A DNA stretch of 64,000 bases from CAYXDO01 sp964463485. GTDB lineage: Bacteria > Myxococcota > Kuafuiibacteriia > Kuafuiibacteriales > Kuafuiibacteriaceae. Below, in pieces: positions 8,264 to 17,402 of this stretch. Position numbers and translations under genes: made by a program. A model generated the notes under the pieces. The model made no database searches. It was not told the origin of the DNA and worked only from the letters and a program-made list of their open reading frames with translations. Within the stretch, counting starts at the first letter, position 1. The number at the start of each line of letters is the position of its first letter. The stretch lies in contig CAYXDO010000045.1 of the NCBI GenBank assembly GCA_964463485.1, positions 1 to 64,000 of the forward strand, read 5' to 3'.

Positions 8264-9649
8264 TCAGCGCGTGCACCCGACGTGCAGGCGCACCGAGCCG
8301 TCCGACGTCGCACGAAGCTCCTGGCAAGTGGCCTCGCAAACCACGACGCTCGTGGCGTCGAGGTACCACCCAGGCCCGTTGCAGGCCCCTGGCTCCGGTA
8401 CCCTTGGAATCGACTCGGACCCACTCACCGCCGATTGCCAGCTCACGTCGACTCGACTGGGATCCAACACCGCGCCCGGAGGTGGCGTCGGAAGCGCGAA
8501 CACACACGGCAACGCCGACTCACGATAGATGGCGTTGGCGATCGTATCGAAGACCGGCGTCCAGTCTCGTTCGCAGATCGAAAACACCACGCCGCCCGTC
8601 GTAGCACTCAGATCCAAGTATTGTTGTCCAATCGCCGACCCCGTTCCTGTGATGCCTACGCAACCCACCACAGGGATCCGACCAAACGCCACGATCGAAT
8701 GCAAAACCCACACGGGTCCAAATCCCGGTGAGCTCAACCCAGAAAGCCGGGCTCGGAACGTCACCGCGTCGATCCGACTCTCGTCGTCCGTCACCGCGAT
8801 GATGTGCTTGATGGAGTCCGCCCGCAAAAAGTCCTGGTACTGAGGATAAGCGTCCAGAATCACCTCCAGCCCGGCGTTCGAGTCCACGTCACGGTCTACG
8901 ATAAGCAAGCTCGAAGAGCCACCGAGCGGCGGCGGAACGTCGATCTCGGAGGCCTGCCCGATCACGATCACTCGGTGATCGATGCCTGCCCCCGAAATCG
9001 ATGCGGCAAATCGATTCAGGTTTTGGCGAATCGTCCGGCGCTCCTGATCCATACTCCCAGACCCATCGATCACCCAGATGACGTCGGCCGGCCGTACGAC
9101 CTCGCTCGGGTGGATCTCCGTCTCGAGCTCACAGGCCTCGATGATCGCGCCCGGTGGATCGATCTGACCCGTTTCTGGAATATGAACCTCGGGAATATGA
9201 ACCGTCGGCGACTCCGGCGAGGCCGCTAAAATAGGAACGAAAATGACCGGCGCATTCACGGCGTTGGATTGAATTCGAAGCTCCACGCGCCGAAGCCCGG
9301 AACGATCGGAGAAATGGCGAAGCTCCATCTGCCTCGCCGATCCGACCGCGATCGGCTCGCCGATCGAATCGTGCTCGAAGGGTGTGCGTCCCTCGGGCAG
9401 ACAGGGCCGCGTTTGGTCGGCTTCGCCCGCTCGCACGAAACACACTTCGGTCATGATGAGCCGAGAGCCCCCCACGCTGCGAACCTCGAGGACCGAGACC
9501 CCGGAGTCCACGAACTCGAGCGAGATGCCGTGCTCATGCGTAGTGCCGTCGGCAGCCACCACGAGAATGGCCGGATCGCGGAGCCTCGTGAGCTCGTCGT
9601 CACCACAGCCCGCCAAGATGAACATCGCCACGGCAGCACGTCGAGCCAT
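8264..9649 (-). CDS. lipoprotein with von Willebrand factor A domain
   Basis: A 461-residue protein with signal peptide and canonical lipobox LAGC near residue 15. An immunoglobulin-like region (about 30-150) precedes a vWA domain with an intact metal-ion site (DGSGSM near 195) and a later TDDESR segment that could supply more ligands. vWA domains mediate metal-dependent protein binding, so a surface-adhesion or scaffold role is likely. The Cys-rich C-terminus (CNGPGW, CEATCQ, HVGC) suggests disulfides outside the cytoplasm. The start codon has TAATCA six bases upstream, another possible leaderless promoter. It converges on the kinase gene with a 67-bp gap. Confidence 0.85.
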   Translation of the reverse strand: MARRAAVAMFILAGCGDDELTRLRDPAILVVAADGTTHEHGISLEFVDSGVSVLEVRSVGGSRLIMTEVCFVRAGEADQTRPCLPEGRTPFEHDSIGEPIAVGSARQMELRHFSDRSGLRRVELRIQSNAVNAPVIFVPILAASPESPTVHIPEVHIPETGQIDPPGAIIEACELETEIHPSEVVRPADVIWVIDGSGSMDQERRTIRQNLNRFAASISGAGIDHRVIVIGQASEIDVPPPLGGSSSLLIVDRDVDSNAGLEVILDAYPQYQDFLRADSIKHIIAVTDDESRIDAVTFRARLSGLSSPGFGPVWVLHSIVAFGRIPVVGCVGITGTGSAIGQQYLDLSATTGGVVFSICERDWTPVFDTIANAIYRESALPCVFALPTPPPGAVLDPSRVDVSWQSAVSGSESIPRVPEPGACNGPGWYLDATSVVVCEATCQELRATSDGSVRLHVGCTR

Positions 9650-9744
9650 GGCTCATGATTACGCCGGTCTCCCACTCCCCGCTGGCCTCCGCACGCCCGA
9701 TGGACAGCCGAGGGAGAAAGTGCAAGGAGGATTCTGCAAGAGAC

Positions 9745-11787
9745 TCAACCTGATCCAGGCTTCGAGATTCGTTCCTTCACGAGGTCGAGGAGCTGGCTGG
9801 TCTCGAACGGCTTCTCCAGGAACGGATGGCGGGACGACGCGAGAAACGCAGCGACGTCCGGCCGCGGAGCGCCTCCGCTCATGAAAACGAAAGCAGTCTC
9901 GAGTGATGGGTGCTTCGAGATCGCGGCTTTGTAGAGCTCTGGTCCACTCAGATCGGGCATCATCAGGTCACACACGATCATGTCGAAGTCTTGCCGCCGC
10001 TCGAAGATCGCGAGCGCCTCACGCCCGCCGGCCGCGGTGAGTACTTCGAGGCTCTTTTGGAAGACCCGTTCGAGCCCCTTGAGCACCCGGACCTCGTCGT
10101 CCACGAACAGCACCGACGGCTTTCTCGGCGATGAGATTGGAATGACCGCGCTGGCATTTGGTTCGAGCGGGGGCAAGGTGACGACGAACTCGGAGCCGCG
10201 GCCTGACCCAGGCTCGTATCGGAGCTCGCCGCCGTGACTCACGACGATGTCGCGGCTTATGGCCAGCCCCAACCCAGTTCCTCCGGAACCTTTGGTGGTA
10301 AAATACGGCTCGAACAGACGAGGTCGCAGCCTCGGTTCGACGCCGGTTCCAGTGTCACTGACGCGGACCACCGCCCAATCACCCACTCGTTGCGTGATGA
10401 CAGTGACTTGTTTGTCCTTGGCGTCGACGGCGGCCACGGCATGCGCGGCGTTCACCAGCAGATTGACGAAGACTTGCACCAGTTGCCCGTGGCACCCAAA
10501 CACGTCGACGTTGGGGCCGAGCTTGGTGGTCACTTTGGCTCGGTGCCGAAGCTCGGGTCCGGCAAACCGCAACGCCGAAGCCACCGCCGCGTTGAGGTCC
10601 ATCGAGAGTCGCTCGCTCGAGCCCCGACTCAGCGCGCCGAGATCTTTGGCGATCGTCCGGACCTGGGCCATGGCATCTTCGGCTTCGGCCACACACTCCA
10701 TCAGCTCGCGTGTCAAACTCGTCATTTCTTCCAATGAACCAGGACCGGTCGGCGCCTTCCCTTCGAGCGAAGCCAGAAATTCGAGAAACTCGGGGAGCCT
10801 CCTTCGAAGGTAGTCGTGGCTCGCCACGACGTACGTCAGCGGGTTGTTGATCTCGTGAGCGACCCCCGCAGCGATGTGCCCGATGGCCGCTAGCCGCTCC
10901 GACTTTGCGTTCCCCTCGAGGAGGTCGCGATTCTCGATCGCCAAAAGGACCTGTGACGCAAGCACTCGCGCACGTTCCAGGTCGCTCTTCCTGAACGACC
11001 GCGGGTTCGCTACCCGGTTGATGTTGAGGACCGCGACGAGCCTGCTCTTCGAGTAGATCGGAAAGACGATGCTCGACCGAACCCTGCCGAAGCTCGGCAC
11101 ATCAGAAAACCTCGGGTCTTCGGAGAGCGGGTTCTGAATCAGCACGGCCTCGCCGAGCTCAGCGACCCGGCCCGCGACTCGAGAGCCCATACTCAGCACC
11201 TCCGCGCGCTGACTCGGCTCGAGCCCCTCCGACTCGGCGATGTAGAGCGATCCGTCCGGACTGACCAGCATGAGTGAGACGTCGTCGGCCCCCATCGCAT
11301 GGTGTGTGACCCGCACGATCTCACTCGGCAGACGGCGTGGGTCCGGCGGGGACAAGATCACGGAGCTCGCCTCGAGCAGCGAAGCCTCGGTTCGGAGCCT
11401 CCTGTGCTCGATGGCTCGGCCCACGGCGGCGACCATCTCCTCGAGGTCGAAGGGTTTGTGAAGAAGATCGAAGGCTCCGGCCCGAAGGCAAGCGATGGCC
11501 GTTTCGAGCTCCGCGTAGCCTGTCGCCACGATGACCTCCACGTCTTTGGACGCATCGCGAATCTCGCGCAAAGTCTCGAGACCACTCATGCCAGGCATTC
11601 TCATGTCGAGAATCACGACATCGAAGTCCGCCGCCCTGAACCTCGAGAGCGCTTCATGCCCATCGCAGGCAAGGGCGACGTGATAGCCCCGAGCGCCGAG
11701 CTCCCATTCCAGCACTTCTCGGATTCCGGGCTCGTCGTCCGTGACCAAGATGGACGGCGCGTTCATGGAGGTGGGTTGCGCGCTCAT
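9745..11787 (-). CDS. hybrid sensor kinase, REC-GAF-HisKA-HATPase-REC
   Basis: This 680-residue soluble protein begins with a receiver domain (about 10-125, phospho-Asp 61 in VVILDMRMPG). A GAF-like sensor region (about 150-290) follows. The kinase core has phospho-His 311 in AAGVAHEINNPL, and an ATPase domain with N and G boxes (VNLLVNAAHAV, GSGGTGLGLAI). A second receiver (Asp 607 in VCDLMMPD) closes the chain. It has no membrane helix, so it probably works in the cytoplasm, taking phosphate at the first receiver and passing it on through the second. Its ATG overlaps the stop of the upstream kinase gene by ATGA, so the two are translationally coupled and likely partners. Confidence 0.95.
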   Translation of the reverse strand: MSAQPTSMNAPSILVTDDEPGIREVLEWELGARGYHVALACDGHEALSRFRAADFDVVILDMRMPGMSGLETLREIRDASKDVEVIVATGYAELETAIACLRAGAFDLLHKPFDLEEMVAAVGRAIEHRRLRTEASLLEASSVILSPPDPRRLPSEIVRVTHHAMGADDVSLMLVSPDGSLYIAESEGLEPSQRAEVLSMGSRVAGRVAELGEAVLIQNPLSEDPRFSDVPSFGRVRSSIVFPIYSKSRLVAVLNINRVANPRSFRKSDLERARVLASQVLLAIENRDLLEGNAKSERLAAIGHIAAGVAHEINNPLTYVVASHDYLRRRLPEFLEFLASLEGKAPTGPGSLEEMTSLTRELMECVAEAEDAMAQVRTIAKDLGALSRGSSERLSMDLNAAVASALRFAGPELRHRAKVTTKLGPNVDVFGCHGQLVQVFVNLLVNAAHAVAAVDAKDKQVTVITQRVGDWAVVRVSDTGTGVEPRLRPRLFEPYFTTKGSGGTGLGLAISRDIVVSHGGELRYEPGSGRGSEFVVTLPPLEPNASAVIPISSPRKPSVLFVDDEVRVLKGLERVFQKSLEVLTAAGGREALAIFERRQDFDMIVCDLMMPDLSGPELYKAAISKHPSLETAFVFMSGGAPRPDVAAFLASSRHPFLEKPFETSQLLDLVKERISKPGSG

Positions 11788-13025
11788 GAAGACTTCTCCG
11801 GAGGTGAGTTAGGTAAGCGCACCACCATCAGTGTGCCGGTGGCGAGTGAGCGTGCCTCGATGGATCCGCCGTGCCGCTCCACGATCTGAAGGGAGATACT
11901 CAGGCCGAGCCCAGTCCCCTTGCCGACCTCCTTCGTCGTGAAGAAGGGTTCGAAAATACGACTGCGAAGCTCCTCGGGAATTCCGGGTCCGCTGTCTTCT
12001 ATCTCGAGCACCGCCCCGGCCCGGACCGCCTTCGAGCGGAGTGTGACTCGTCCCCCCTCGGCTACAGCGTCCAGAGCGTTGTTGCCGAGGTTGAGCAGAA
12101 CCTGTTGGACCTCCGCGCCGTTGCCACGGATCGAAGGAAGCTCCAGAAGCTCGACACTCAGCTCAGTGCCTTGGGCGATCGCTCGCGAATCAAGAAGCTG
12201 AGCGACGCCTCGTATCACTTCGTTCAAGTCGATGGGTTCGAAGGTTCGAGGAGACGTACGGGAGAAAGTGAGGAGCTGCTGCACGAGCTCCTTGCAACGC
12301 AACGACTCCCGAACGATCGCGGCCACCGGCCGCTGGAGCTCTCCGCCCTCCGGGATGCGCCGAGCCATGCCCTGAGCGAATCCCAAGATCACCGCGAGAG
12401 GGTTATTGATTTCGTGAGCGACACCCGCGGCGAGCTGCCCTACCGCAGCGAGCTTCCCGGCCTGCACGAGCTGAGCTTGCGCTTCGTTCAGCGAGTCCAG
12501 AAATCTCGTGAGCTCCCGGTGAGCAAGCTCGAGCTCCTGCGCGCGCTCCTCCACCGTTCGTTGAAGCTCCTGATTCGAACGAAGCAACTCCTCCGCTCGC
12601 TCGAAGGCGCGCCGATCGGCGTCTCGATGGCGCAGCGCACGCTCGGCATGATTCCATACTCGCCGAGTCACCCCACGGTATCGACCCGGGGCCCGCCGAT
12701 CGAAATAGACCAGCAGGCGGCGCGGGTCGGACTCGCCTCCAAACACCCAACGCTCGGCCACCCCCGAAATCTCAGGGTAAGGTGGGTCGGTTCCCGTGGC
12801 CCCGACGTCCTCGGGCAAAGACATCGCTCTGGATGGCTCCGACAAACCAGCTGCCGCGAGCAGCCGTGGCGGGCTCGTCACCTCGACGCAAAGGACCACC
12901 CGCGCACCCAACCAACCACCCAACCCGACCAGGAAGACCTCCAGGGAGCCACTCGAATCGAAAAGCTCGAGCGCCGCGTCGGTCAGCGATGACGTGCCCC
13001 TCTCGGATGACCTCGAACCCTCCAT
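11784..13025 (-). CDS. soluble sensor histidine kinase
   Basis: A 413-residue kinase with an N-terminal GAF-like region (about 10-125), a coiled coil (about 135-190, rich in Glu/Leu/Arg), phospho-acceptor His 204 in AAGVAHEINNPL, and an ATPase domain with GNNALDAV and GKGTGLGLSI. No transmembrane segment is visible, so it senses a cytoplasmic signal. An AAGGAG ribosome site precedes ATG 13025. The stop overlaps the start of the hybrid kinase (ATGA). The kinase lies 59 bp downstream of an unrecognised two-gene unit on the same strand, so all four may be one transcript. The likely output is the divergent NtrC-type regulator at 15014 (inference). Confidence 0.94.
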   Translation of the reverse strand: MEGSRSSERGTSSLTDAALELFDSSGSLEVFLVGLGGWLGARVVLCVEVTSPPRLLAAAGLSEPSRAMSLPEDVGATGTDPPYPEISGVAERWVFGGESDPRRLLVYFDRRAPGRYRGVTRRVWNHAERALRHRDADRRAFERAEELLRSNQELQRTVEERAQELELAHRELTRFLDSLNEAQAQLVQAGKLAAVGQLAAGVAHEINNPLAVILGFAQGMARRIPEGGELQRPVAAIVRESLRCKELVQQLLTFSRTSPRTFEPIDLNEVIRGVAQLLDSRAIAQGTELSVELLELPSIRGNGAEVQQVLLNLGNNALDAVAEGGRVTLRSKAVRAGAVLEIEDSGPGIPEELRSRIFEPFFTTKEVGKGTGLGLSISLQIVERHGGSIEARSLATGTLMVVRLPNSPPEKSS

Positions 13026-13084
13026 GACTCCTTCCCTGAGATCGCCACGATGCGCCCAGTCACCACCCGGCCTCGTGCGAAAAG

Positions 13085-14068
13085 TCAGTCGACCTCGGTG
13101 ATGGTGGCGTAGACCATCGTCTGGTTGAGTAGCTGATAAGCGACCTCGCCAAACGTAATCGGTCCGGTGATGTCAGCCGTCCTCTTCCCCTCGAGCTCCG
13201 AATAGAGATAGTTGAGAATGCAATTGCACGAGAAGGTGATCCGCTCGGCTCCTTCCGGAATCTGCGAGGTGAACTGCGCGACGTAATCTTTGATCGGCTT
13301 CGCTTGCCGATACGTGATGCCCTTGAACACGGGAGCGTAGAACTTGACCTCCCGCTCCCCGACCGCCTGAAAGCTGATGTTGACCATCGCGCCGTAATAG
13401 TCGGCCACGAGCGGCAACCGCAGATCGAGCTTGCTCCGGGTCACGTACTCCGCAAAATCGACCCGCTCCCCGTTCACGAACGCTTCCTGCACGCTGAATC
13501 CGTCCTGCGCAAAAGTGATCGCGTCACCCGACGATTGCTCGAAGATGTTGAGGATGCCGATCTCCGCGATTCGGTTCGAAGGGAGAATCATCCGCATGAC
13601 GACGGCGTCCTGCTCGTGCCCCTTTGCACTCCGTCCGTCGAAGACCTTCGGTTTGACCTTGCCGAGGTCGCTCAGGAACACGCCGGAAACCCAGCCAACG
13701 ACCGGCTGCGAGGCGAACTTCTTGAAGCTGGGCGCCCCGAGCGCAAAGCTGAGATGCGTCGCGCTCGACGCCGGCATGATCGCGACCGTCAACCCGTGCT
13801 CGGGCGCGTCCGCGTAGATCCGCTGAATCGTATCGGCATCATACGTCGCGATCTCGACCTTCGAGACATAGGCCGGAACTTCCGTCACGAAGATCCTGTC
13901 CCTCGAGAAGAGCCCTCCGCCCTCGGCCATGAAATAGGGAATCGTGCCGCCGATCCACTCGCCCCTTGGAAGCTGCCCTAGCTGACTCTCGTCCCCCGCC
14001 AGCAGCAACCTCTGGCCGGCCTCGATTTTCTCGATCACCTCGGGAACCGTGTGCATGACGCTTTTCAT
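13085..14068 (-). CDS. conserved-looking cytoplasmic protein, unrecognised family
   Basis: I cannot name a function for this 327-residue protein. It has no signal peptide or membrane helix. It looks like a compact alpha/beta protein, with notable segments RGEWIGGTIPYFMAEGGGLF, VVGWVSGVFLSDLG and CNCILNYLYSELEGK; the Cys-x-Cys motif with the following Asn could be an active site or metal site. The start is ATG 14068, behind a very strong GAGGAGG ribosome site; the open frame upstream is not used. It lies 13 bp downstream of a 77-residue partner gene and 59 bp upstream of two sensor kinases on the same strand. FIST-type sensory domains or an uncharacterised DUF are possible comparisons, both unverified. 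Confidence 0.85.
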   Translation of the reverse strand: MKSVMHTVPEVIEKIEAGQRLLLAGDESQLGQLPRGEWIGGTIPYFMAEGGGLFSRDRIFVTEVPAYVSKVEIATYDADTIQRIYADAPEHGLTVAIMPASSATHLSFALGAPSFKKFASQPVVGWVSGVFLSDLGKVKPKVFDGRSAKGHEQDAVVMRMILPSNRIAEIGILNIFEQSSGDAITFAQDGFSVQEAFVNGERVDFAEYVTRSKLDLRLPLVADYYGAMVNISFQAVGEREVKFYAPVFKGITYRQAKPIKDYVAQFTSQIPEGAERITFSCNCILNYLYSELEGKRTADITGPITFGEVAYQLLNQTMVYATITEVD

Positions 14069-14081
14069 CGCGGTTTCCTCC

Positions 14082-14315
14082 TCAACCAAAGATCTTCCCA
14101 ATGTCTTTTTGAACCGAGGTGAGCTGGGCGTTCTTGGCGAACAACTCTCGAAGCTCAACGGCCAACTCCTCGACCCTGCTGCTCGAAGAATCGCGATTGA
14201 CTTCGATCGTGGCACGGACGAGGAAAATCTTCACGGCGAGAAAATCGAATTGAGGCTTCACCTTTGCGGTGATGATCTCTTTCCATCTTTTGTCGGTTTC
14301 AGGGGGCACGTCCAT
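14082..14315 (-). CDS. small helical protein, partner of the downstream gene
   Basis: A 77-residue cytoplasmic protein behind GAGAGGAA. It starts MDVPPETDKRWKEII. The middle has a strand-like hydrophobic segment (FDFLAVKIFLVRATIEV), then a long amphipathic helix (RVEELAVELRELF). No known motif. The 13-bp gap to the 327-residue gene and their matching strong ribosome sites suggest the two proteins act together. The divergent spacer 14316-14555 contains the promoter of the opposite gene; I found no clear promoter for this unit. Confidence 0.7.
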   Translation of the reverse strand: MDVPPETDKRWKEIITAKVKPQFDFLAVKIFLVRATIEVNRDSSSSRVEELAVELRELFAKNAQLTSVQKDIGKIFG

Positions 14316-14520
14316 AGCTCAGTTCCTCTCCGAACTCTCGTCGTTAGTGTGCGCCGAAAGACGTCTGCAATGCGAGGGCGATTCCTTCCACCGCACGACT
14401 CATCGCAAAACTGATCTTTCGGGTCATCGACCGATCTCTGCGGAGCTTGATGTGGGGACGAGAGAATGCGGCCTAATGGCGCAGAACCGGTCAGAAGTAA
14501 ACCCCATAATGTCGACCGTC

Positions 14521-14549
14521 TTGACCTCGCGCGCCGCCAGACACATAGA
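14521..14549 (+). promoter_or_regulatory. sigma70-type promoter TTGACC-N17-CATAGA
   Basis: TTGACC (14521-14526) matches the -35 consensus at 5 of 6 bases. After exactly 17 bases CATAGA (14544-14549) stands six bases before ATG 14556. With no Shine-Dalgarno sequence this predicts a leaderless transcript. Confidence 0.5.
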
Positions 14550-14555
14550 CCCTCC

Positions 14556-15017
14556 ATGAGCATCGGACTCGCCCTCTTCCTCGCCACCGTCGGAGCCCCC
14601 ACCTGTTACGAGCTATCGTCGACAGGACAGGCCTGGTCTCGTACTCCGGAGACTCTGTGCGTCGAATCGGGTGAGGGAGCTCGTCACACCCTGGTGCTCA
14701 AGACGGGTATGCTCGACGCCACCCGCACCATCGCGACCTTGGACCTCGACCTCATCTCGCGCGCCAGGTGTATCGACTGCGTTCAGGATCGCTTCGCCAT
14801 CGCGAATCCGACGAATTCGGTCTTCAATACGCTGGCGGTGGAGATCGACGGAAAGCGAGACATGAAGACCGGGGTACTCACAGGCAGCATCAAACTCGGC
14901 AAAAACAAACTCTTCTTCCGCACGGCGCCGATGGCGATGAATGCGCCCTCGGCACCCGACCCGAAGGTCGTACCGAGCACGCCCCCTGCCCCGCCGAGCC
15001 CGCCCCAACCCAAATGA
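14556..15017 (+). CDS. small secreted protein upstream of NtrC-type regulator
   Basis: A 153-residue protein with a short signal peptide (MSIGLALFLATVGAPT) and four cysteines, two of them in a CIDC pair that could form a disulfide. A Pro-rich C-terminal tail follows. The central region looks beta-rich (HTLVLKTGMLDATRTIATLD). No family recognised. The stop codon overlaps the start of the sigma54 regulator by ATGA, so an exported protein is translationally coupled to a cytoplasmic response regulator. That arrangement hints that it takes part in the signal which the regulator answers. Confidence 0.75.
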   Translation: MSIGLALFLATVGAPTCYELSSTGQAWSRTPETLCVESGEGARHTLVLKTGMLDATRTIATLDLDLISRARCIDCVQDRFAIANPTNSVFNTLAVEIDGKRDMKTGVLTGSIKLGKNKLFFRTAPMAMNAPSAPDPKVVPSTPPAPPSPPQPK

Positions 15018-16354
15018 CCGTCGAACGAGCCCCCGATCGCTCTCGGCCCCGGGCCCTCGTGGTCGACGACGACGCGGGGGTCCGTTTCACCCTCGTAGAA
15101 ATTCTCGGCGAGCTCGAGATCGAGGCCGTCGAGGCGATCGACGGCGCTTCTGCTCTCGCCCTGCTCGAACGAGAGCCCGTCGACCTCGTCATCACGGACC
15201 TCCGAATGCCAAAGGTCGACGGCATGGAGCTCCTCCGCAGGCTGATGGCCAAAGACTCGAGGGCCAAGGTCTTGATGATGACCGCGCACGGCTCGGAATC
15301 CCATGCGGTCCAGGCCATGAAGCTCGGAGCGTTCGACTACCTGACCAAACCCTTCGAGCTGGACGAGCTCTCCGGGGTGATTCGACGAGCCACTGAGTCG
15401 GTTCGACTCGACCTCGAGAATCGCCGCTTGAAGGCGGAGCTCACCTTGGCCCGTCACATGGTCTTCAGATCCGAAGCCATGCGGAGAGTGGCCGAGCTCG
15501 TCCAGCGAGTGGCTCCACGGGACGTGACCGTGCTGATCTCCGGAGAGAGCGGGACCGGCAAGGAGCTCGTCGCCGAAGCCATCGTCGCCGCCTCCAAACG
15601 AGCCCACGGACCGTTCGTGCGCTTCAACTGCGCGGCCCTCCCGGTCGACCTCGCTGAGTCGGAGCTGTTCGGTCACACCGACGGCGCCTTCACCGGCGCG
15701 GTCCGCACGCGCGCCGGCGTCTTTCGGGAGGCTCACGGCGGTACGCTCTTTCTCGACGAGGTCGCGGAGCTCGATCCGCTGGTGCAGAGCAAGCTGTTGC
15801 GGGTGCTTCAGGAGGGTGAAGTCAAACCCATCGGCTCCGATCGCAGTACCAAAGTCGACGTACGAATCCTCGCGGCAACTCATCGAGACTTGGCAACTCA
15901 GGTGCGCGCCGGGACGTTCCGGGAAGATTTGTTTTACCGGCTCGACGTGGTCCGTCTCGACGTCCCGCCGCTCCGACAGCGGCCGGAAGACCTGGACCCA
16001 CTCATCGATCACTTCACCCGAAAATACGCGGAGAGATTTGGTGTGCCCAAGGTCCGTATCGAGACCGAAGCGCGGGCCCACCTGCGCGCCCAGCCCTTTC
16101 GCGGAAACGTCCGAGAGCTCGAGCACGCGGTGGAGCGGCTGGTCGCGATGAGTGACGGAGAGGTCGTCGCCTTCGAGCGCACCGACCGGCCGCCCGCTGG
16201 CCTGAAGGACCGGGTCGACGCGTTCGAGAAGAGCGTGGTGGTCGAAGCATTGGCCGCTGCGGGCGGGAATCGGTCCGAAGCGGCGAGGCGACTTCAAATC
16301 GGCCGAGTCACCCTGCTCGACAAGCTCAAGAAGCACGGCCTGGCGAGCGAGTGA
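15014..16354 (+). CDS. NtrC-family response regulator (REC, AAA+, Fis HTH)
   Basis: The 446-residue protein has a receiver domain (about 13-125, phospho-Asp 62 in ITDLRMPKVDG), a sigma54-interacting AAA+ domain (Walker A GESGTGKE near 176, GAFTGA at 224, Walker B LFLDEVAEL), and a C-terminal Fis-type helix-turn-helix (GNRSEAARRLQIGRVTLLDK). It activates sigma54 promoters after phosphorylation. No histidine kinase lies in its own operon, but two kinases are encoded divergently at 9745-13025. A near-consensus sigma54 promoter lies 1 kb downstream at 17348, upstream of two small genes, which makes it a natural target (inference). Confidence 0.96.
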   Translation: MTVERAPDRSRPRALVVDDDAGVRFTLVEILGELEIEAVEAIDGASALALLEREPVDLVITDLRMPKVDGMELLRRLMAKDSRAKVLMMTAHGSESHAVQAMKLGAFDYLTKPFELDELSGVIRRATESVRLDLENRRLKAELTLARHMVFRSEAMRRVAELVQRVAPRDVTVLISGESGTGKELVAEAIVAASKRAHGPFVRFNCAALPVDLAESELFGHTDGAFTGAVRTRAGVFREAHGGTLFLDEVAELDPLVQSKLLRVLQEGEVKPIGSDRSTKVDVRILAATHRDLATQVRAGTFREDLFYRLDVVRLDVPPLRQRPEDLDPLIDHFTRKYAERFGVPKVRIETEARAHLRAQPFRGNVRELEHAVERLVAMSDGEVVAFERTDRPPAGLKDRVDAFEKSVVVEALAAAGGNRSEAARRLQIGRVTLLDKLKKHGLASE

Positions 16355-16403
16355 ATGCCGTCGTGCCCTGCCCGTGCCCGTGCCCGATCCTGCCCAGGGG
16401 CTG

Positions 16404-17111
16404 CTAGGGGGCGATGACGAACGCGACCGTGCCCATTGCGTTCCAGTCGTGCTCATCGGTGGCGGACACGTTGACACCGAGCCAGAGGTTCTCGGTGGGC
16501 GTCGTTCCCAGCGCCAGCCGTACGCCCGGGTTCGAGGCCGCCTCGTTTTGCGGCGCCGGAGGTGAGACTCCCAAAGTAACCCGCAGGCGCTCGCTCGAGT
16601 GACCCAAACCCAGCTCTAGCGGAGTCACCGCGTGACTCAGCGGTCCTTCGAGGAGGCTCGCGTAGCCAAACAAAACCTCCGCCTTACCCAAGTAGACTTG
16701 GCCGGACGCAAATGGAGACGCTCCCGATTCGTCGAAGGCGAGGGCCGGACCCAGCTCGAAACCCACGTACTGTGAGTGATAGCCGGCCCGCGCGGCTACG
16801 TCTCCGATCCAACTCGTGCGACCGAGCTCGGGTGCTGGGCTGAAGTTGGCCGAGCGCGTGCGGCTCGCCGTGGCGCTCGCCTCGGCCGCCGCAACGAGAC
16901 CTCCTTCGAGCCGGTGGCGCACCCCCAGGTGGGCGCCGACCTCAGCGGAGTCGTAATAGCTCGTCGTCGCGCAGCCGATGGTCTGTCGATGCTGGCCGCC
17001 CCCGAACCCTCCCGTAACCTCCGTGCCGATCGCGGCCGGCCCTGCCCCGCATACGAGCGGTAAGAAGCAGAGCGTGCCGATCGCTCCTCGCGCGACTGTC
17101 GTGATTCTCAT
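16404..17111 (-). CDS. outer-membrane beta-barrel-like protein
   Basis: A 235-residue protein with signal peptide (MRITTVARGAIGTLCFLPLVCGAGPA). The mature part has alternating hydrophobic/polar strands with Gly and Tyr (VGAHLGVRHRLEGGLVAAAE, WIGDVAARAGYHSQYVGFEL, LWLGVNVSAT) and ends in an aromatic/hydrophobic strand (MGTVAFVIAP), a typical outer-membrane barrel signature. Size would fit an 8- to 10-strand barrel. ATG 17111 is chosen over 17159 because it starts the signal peptide directly. It is divergent from the sigma54-controlled genes across a 291-bp regulatory region. Ligand unknown. Confidence 0.75.
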   Translation of the reverse strand: MRITTVARGAIGTLCFLPLVCGAGPAAIGTEVTGGFGGGQHRQTIGCATTSYYDSAEVGAHLGVRHRLEGGLVAAAEASATASRTRSANFSPAPELGRTSWIGDVAARAGYHSQYVGFELGPALAFDESGASPFASGQVYLGKAEVLFGYASLLEGPLSHAVTPLELGLGHSSERLRVTLGVSPPAPQNEAASNPGVRLALGTTPTENLWLGVNVSATDEHDWNAMGTVAFVIAP

Positions 17112-17289
17112 TCTGACCTGCGCGTCGGAAGCAATTCGGAGGCCACCGAACATGGCCACCGCTCATGCCTCCAAACTGCGCGATCCGGTGCGTAAATCAG
17201 GTGGCAGTGCGAACTCCGCGCACCGAGCTCCACGAACCGAGCTCCGCGAGCCGCCGGTGCTTGGGCGACCCGGCAGTGCTCGATGCTCT

Positions 17290-17307
17290 ACCCGACAGTT
17301 CCCGGGT
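17290..17307. promoter_or_regulatory. inverted repeat ACCCG-N8-CGGGT, possible activator site
   Basis: A perfect 5-bp inverted repeat is centred about 75 bp before the predicted start point of the sigma54 promoter, in the usual zone for enhancer-like binding. The same region has GGCAGTGC twice (17203, 17272) and TTCCGAC twice (17329-17345). Activator binding is inferred. Confidence 0.4.
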
Positions 17308-17347
17308 GGCGTGCGACTCGGCCTGCGCTTTCCGACACTTCCGACGC

Positions 17348-17362
17348 TGGCACGGCGTTCGC
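17348..17362 (+). promoter_or_regulatory. sigma54 (-24/-12) promoter
   Basis: TGGCACG (17348-17354), four bases (GCGT), then TCGC (17359-17362). The consensus is TGGCACG-N4-TTGC, so only one of 11 fixed positions differs and the invariant GG and GC are correctly spaced. The transcript should begin near 17374, leaving about 29 bases before ATG 17403 and including the AAGGAG ribosome site. Confidence 0.75.
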
Positions 17363-17402
17363 AAAAGCAGCACTCGTCCCGCAACGAAGAAGGAGTAGAA
17401 AA

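Noticed and set aside
14783..16477. 564-residue frame on the minus strand opposite the NtrC-type regulator
   Set aside because: It is antisense to a clear REC-AAA-HTH gene, has no family motif, and runs through its codons in the frame typical of GC-rich shadows.
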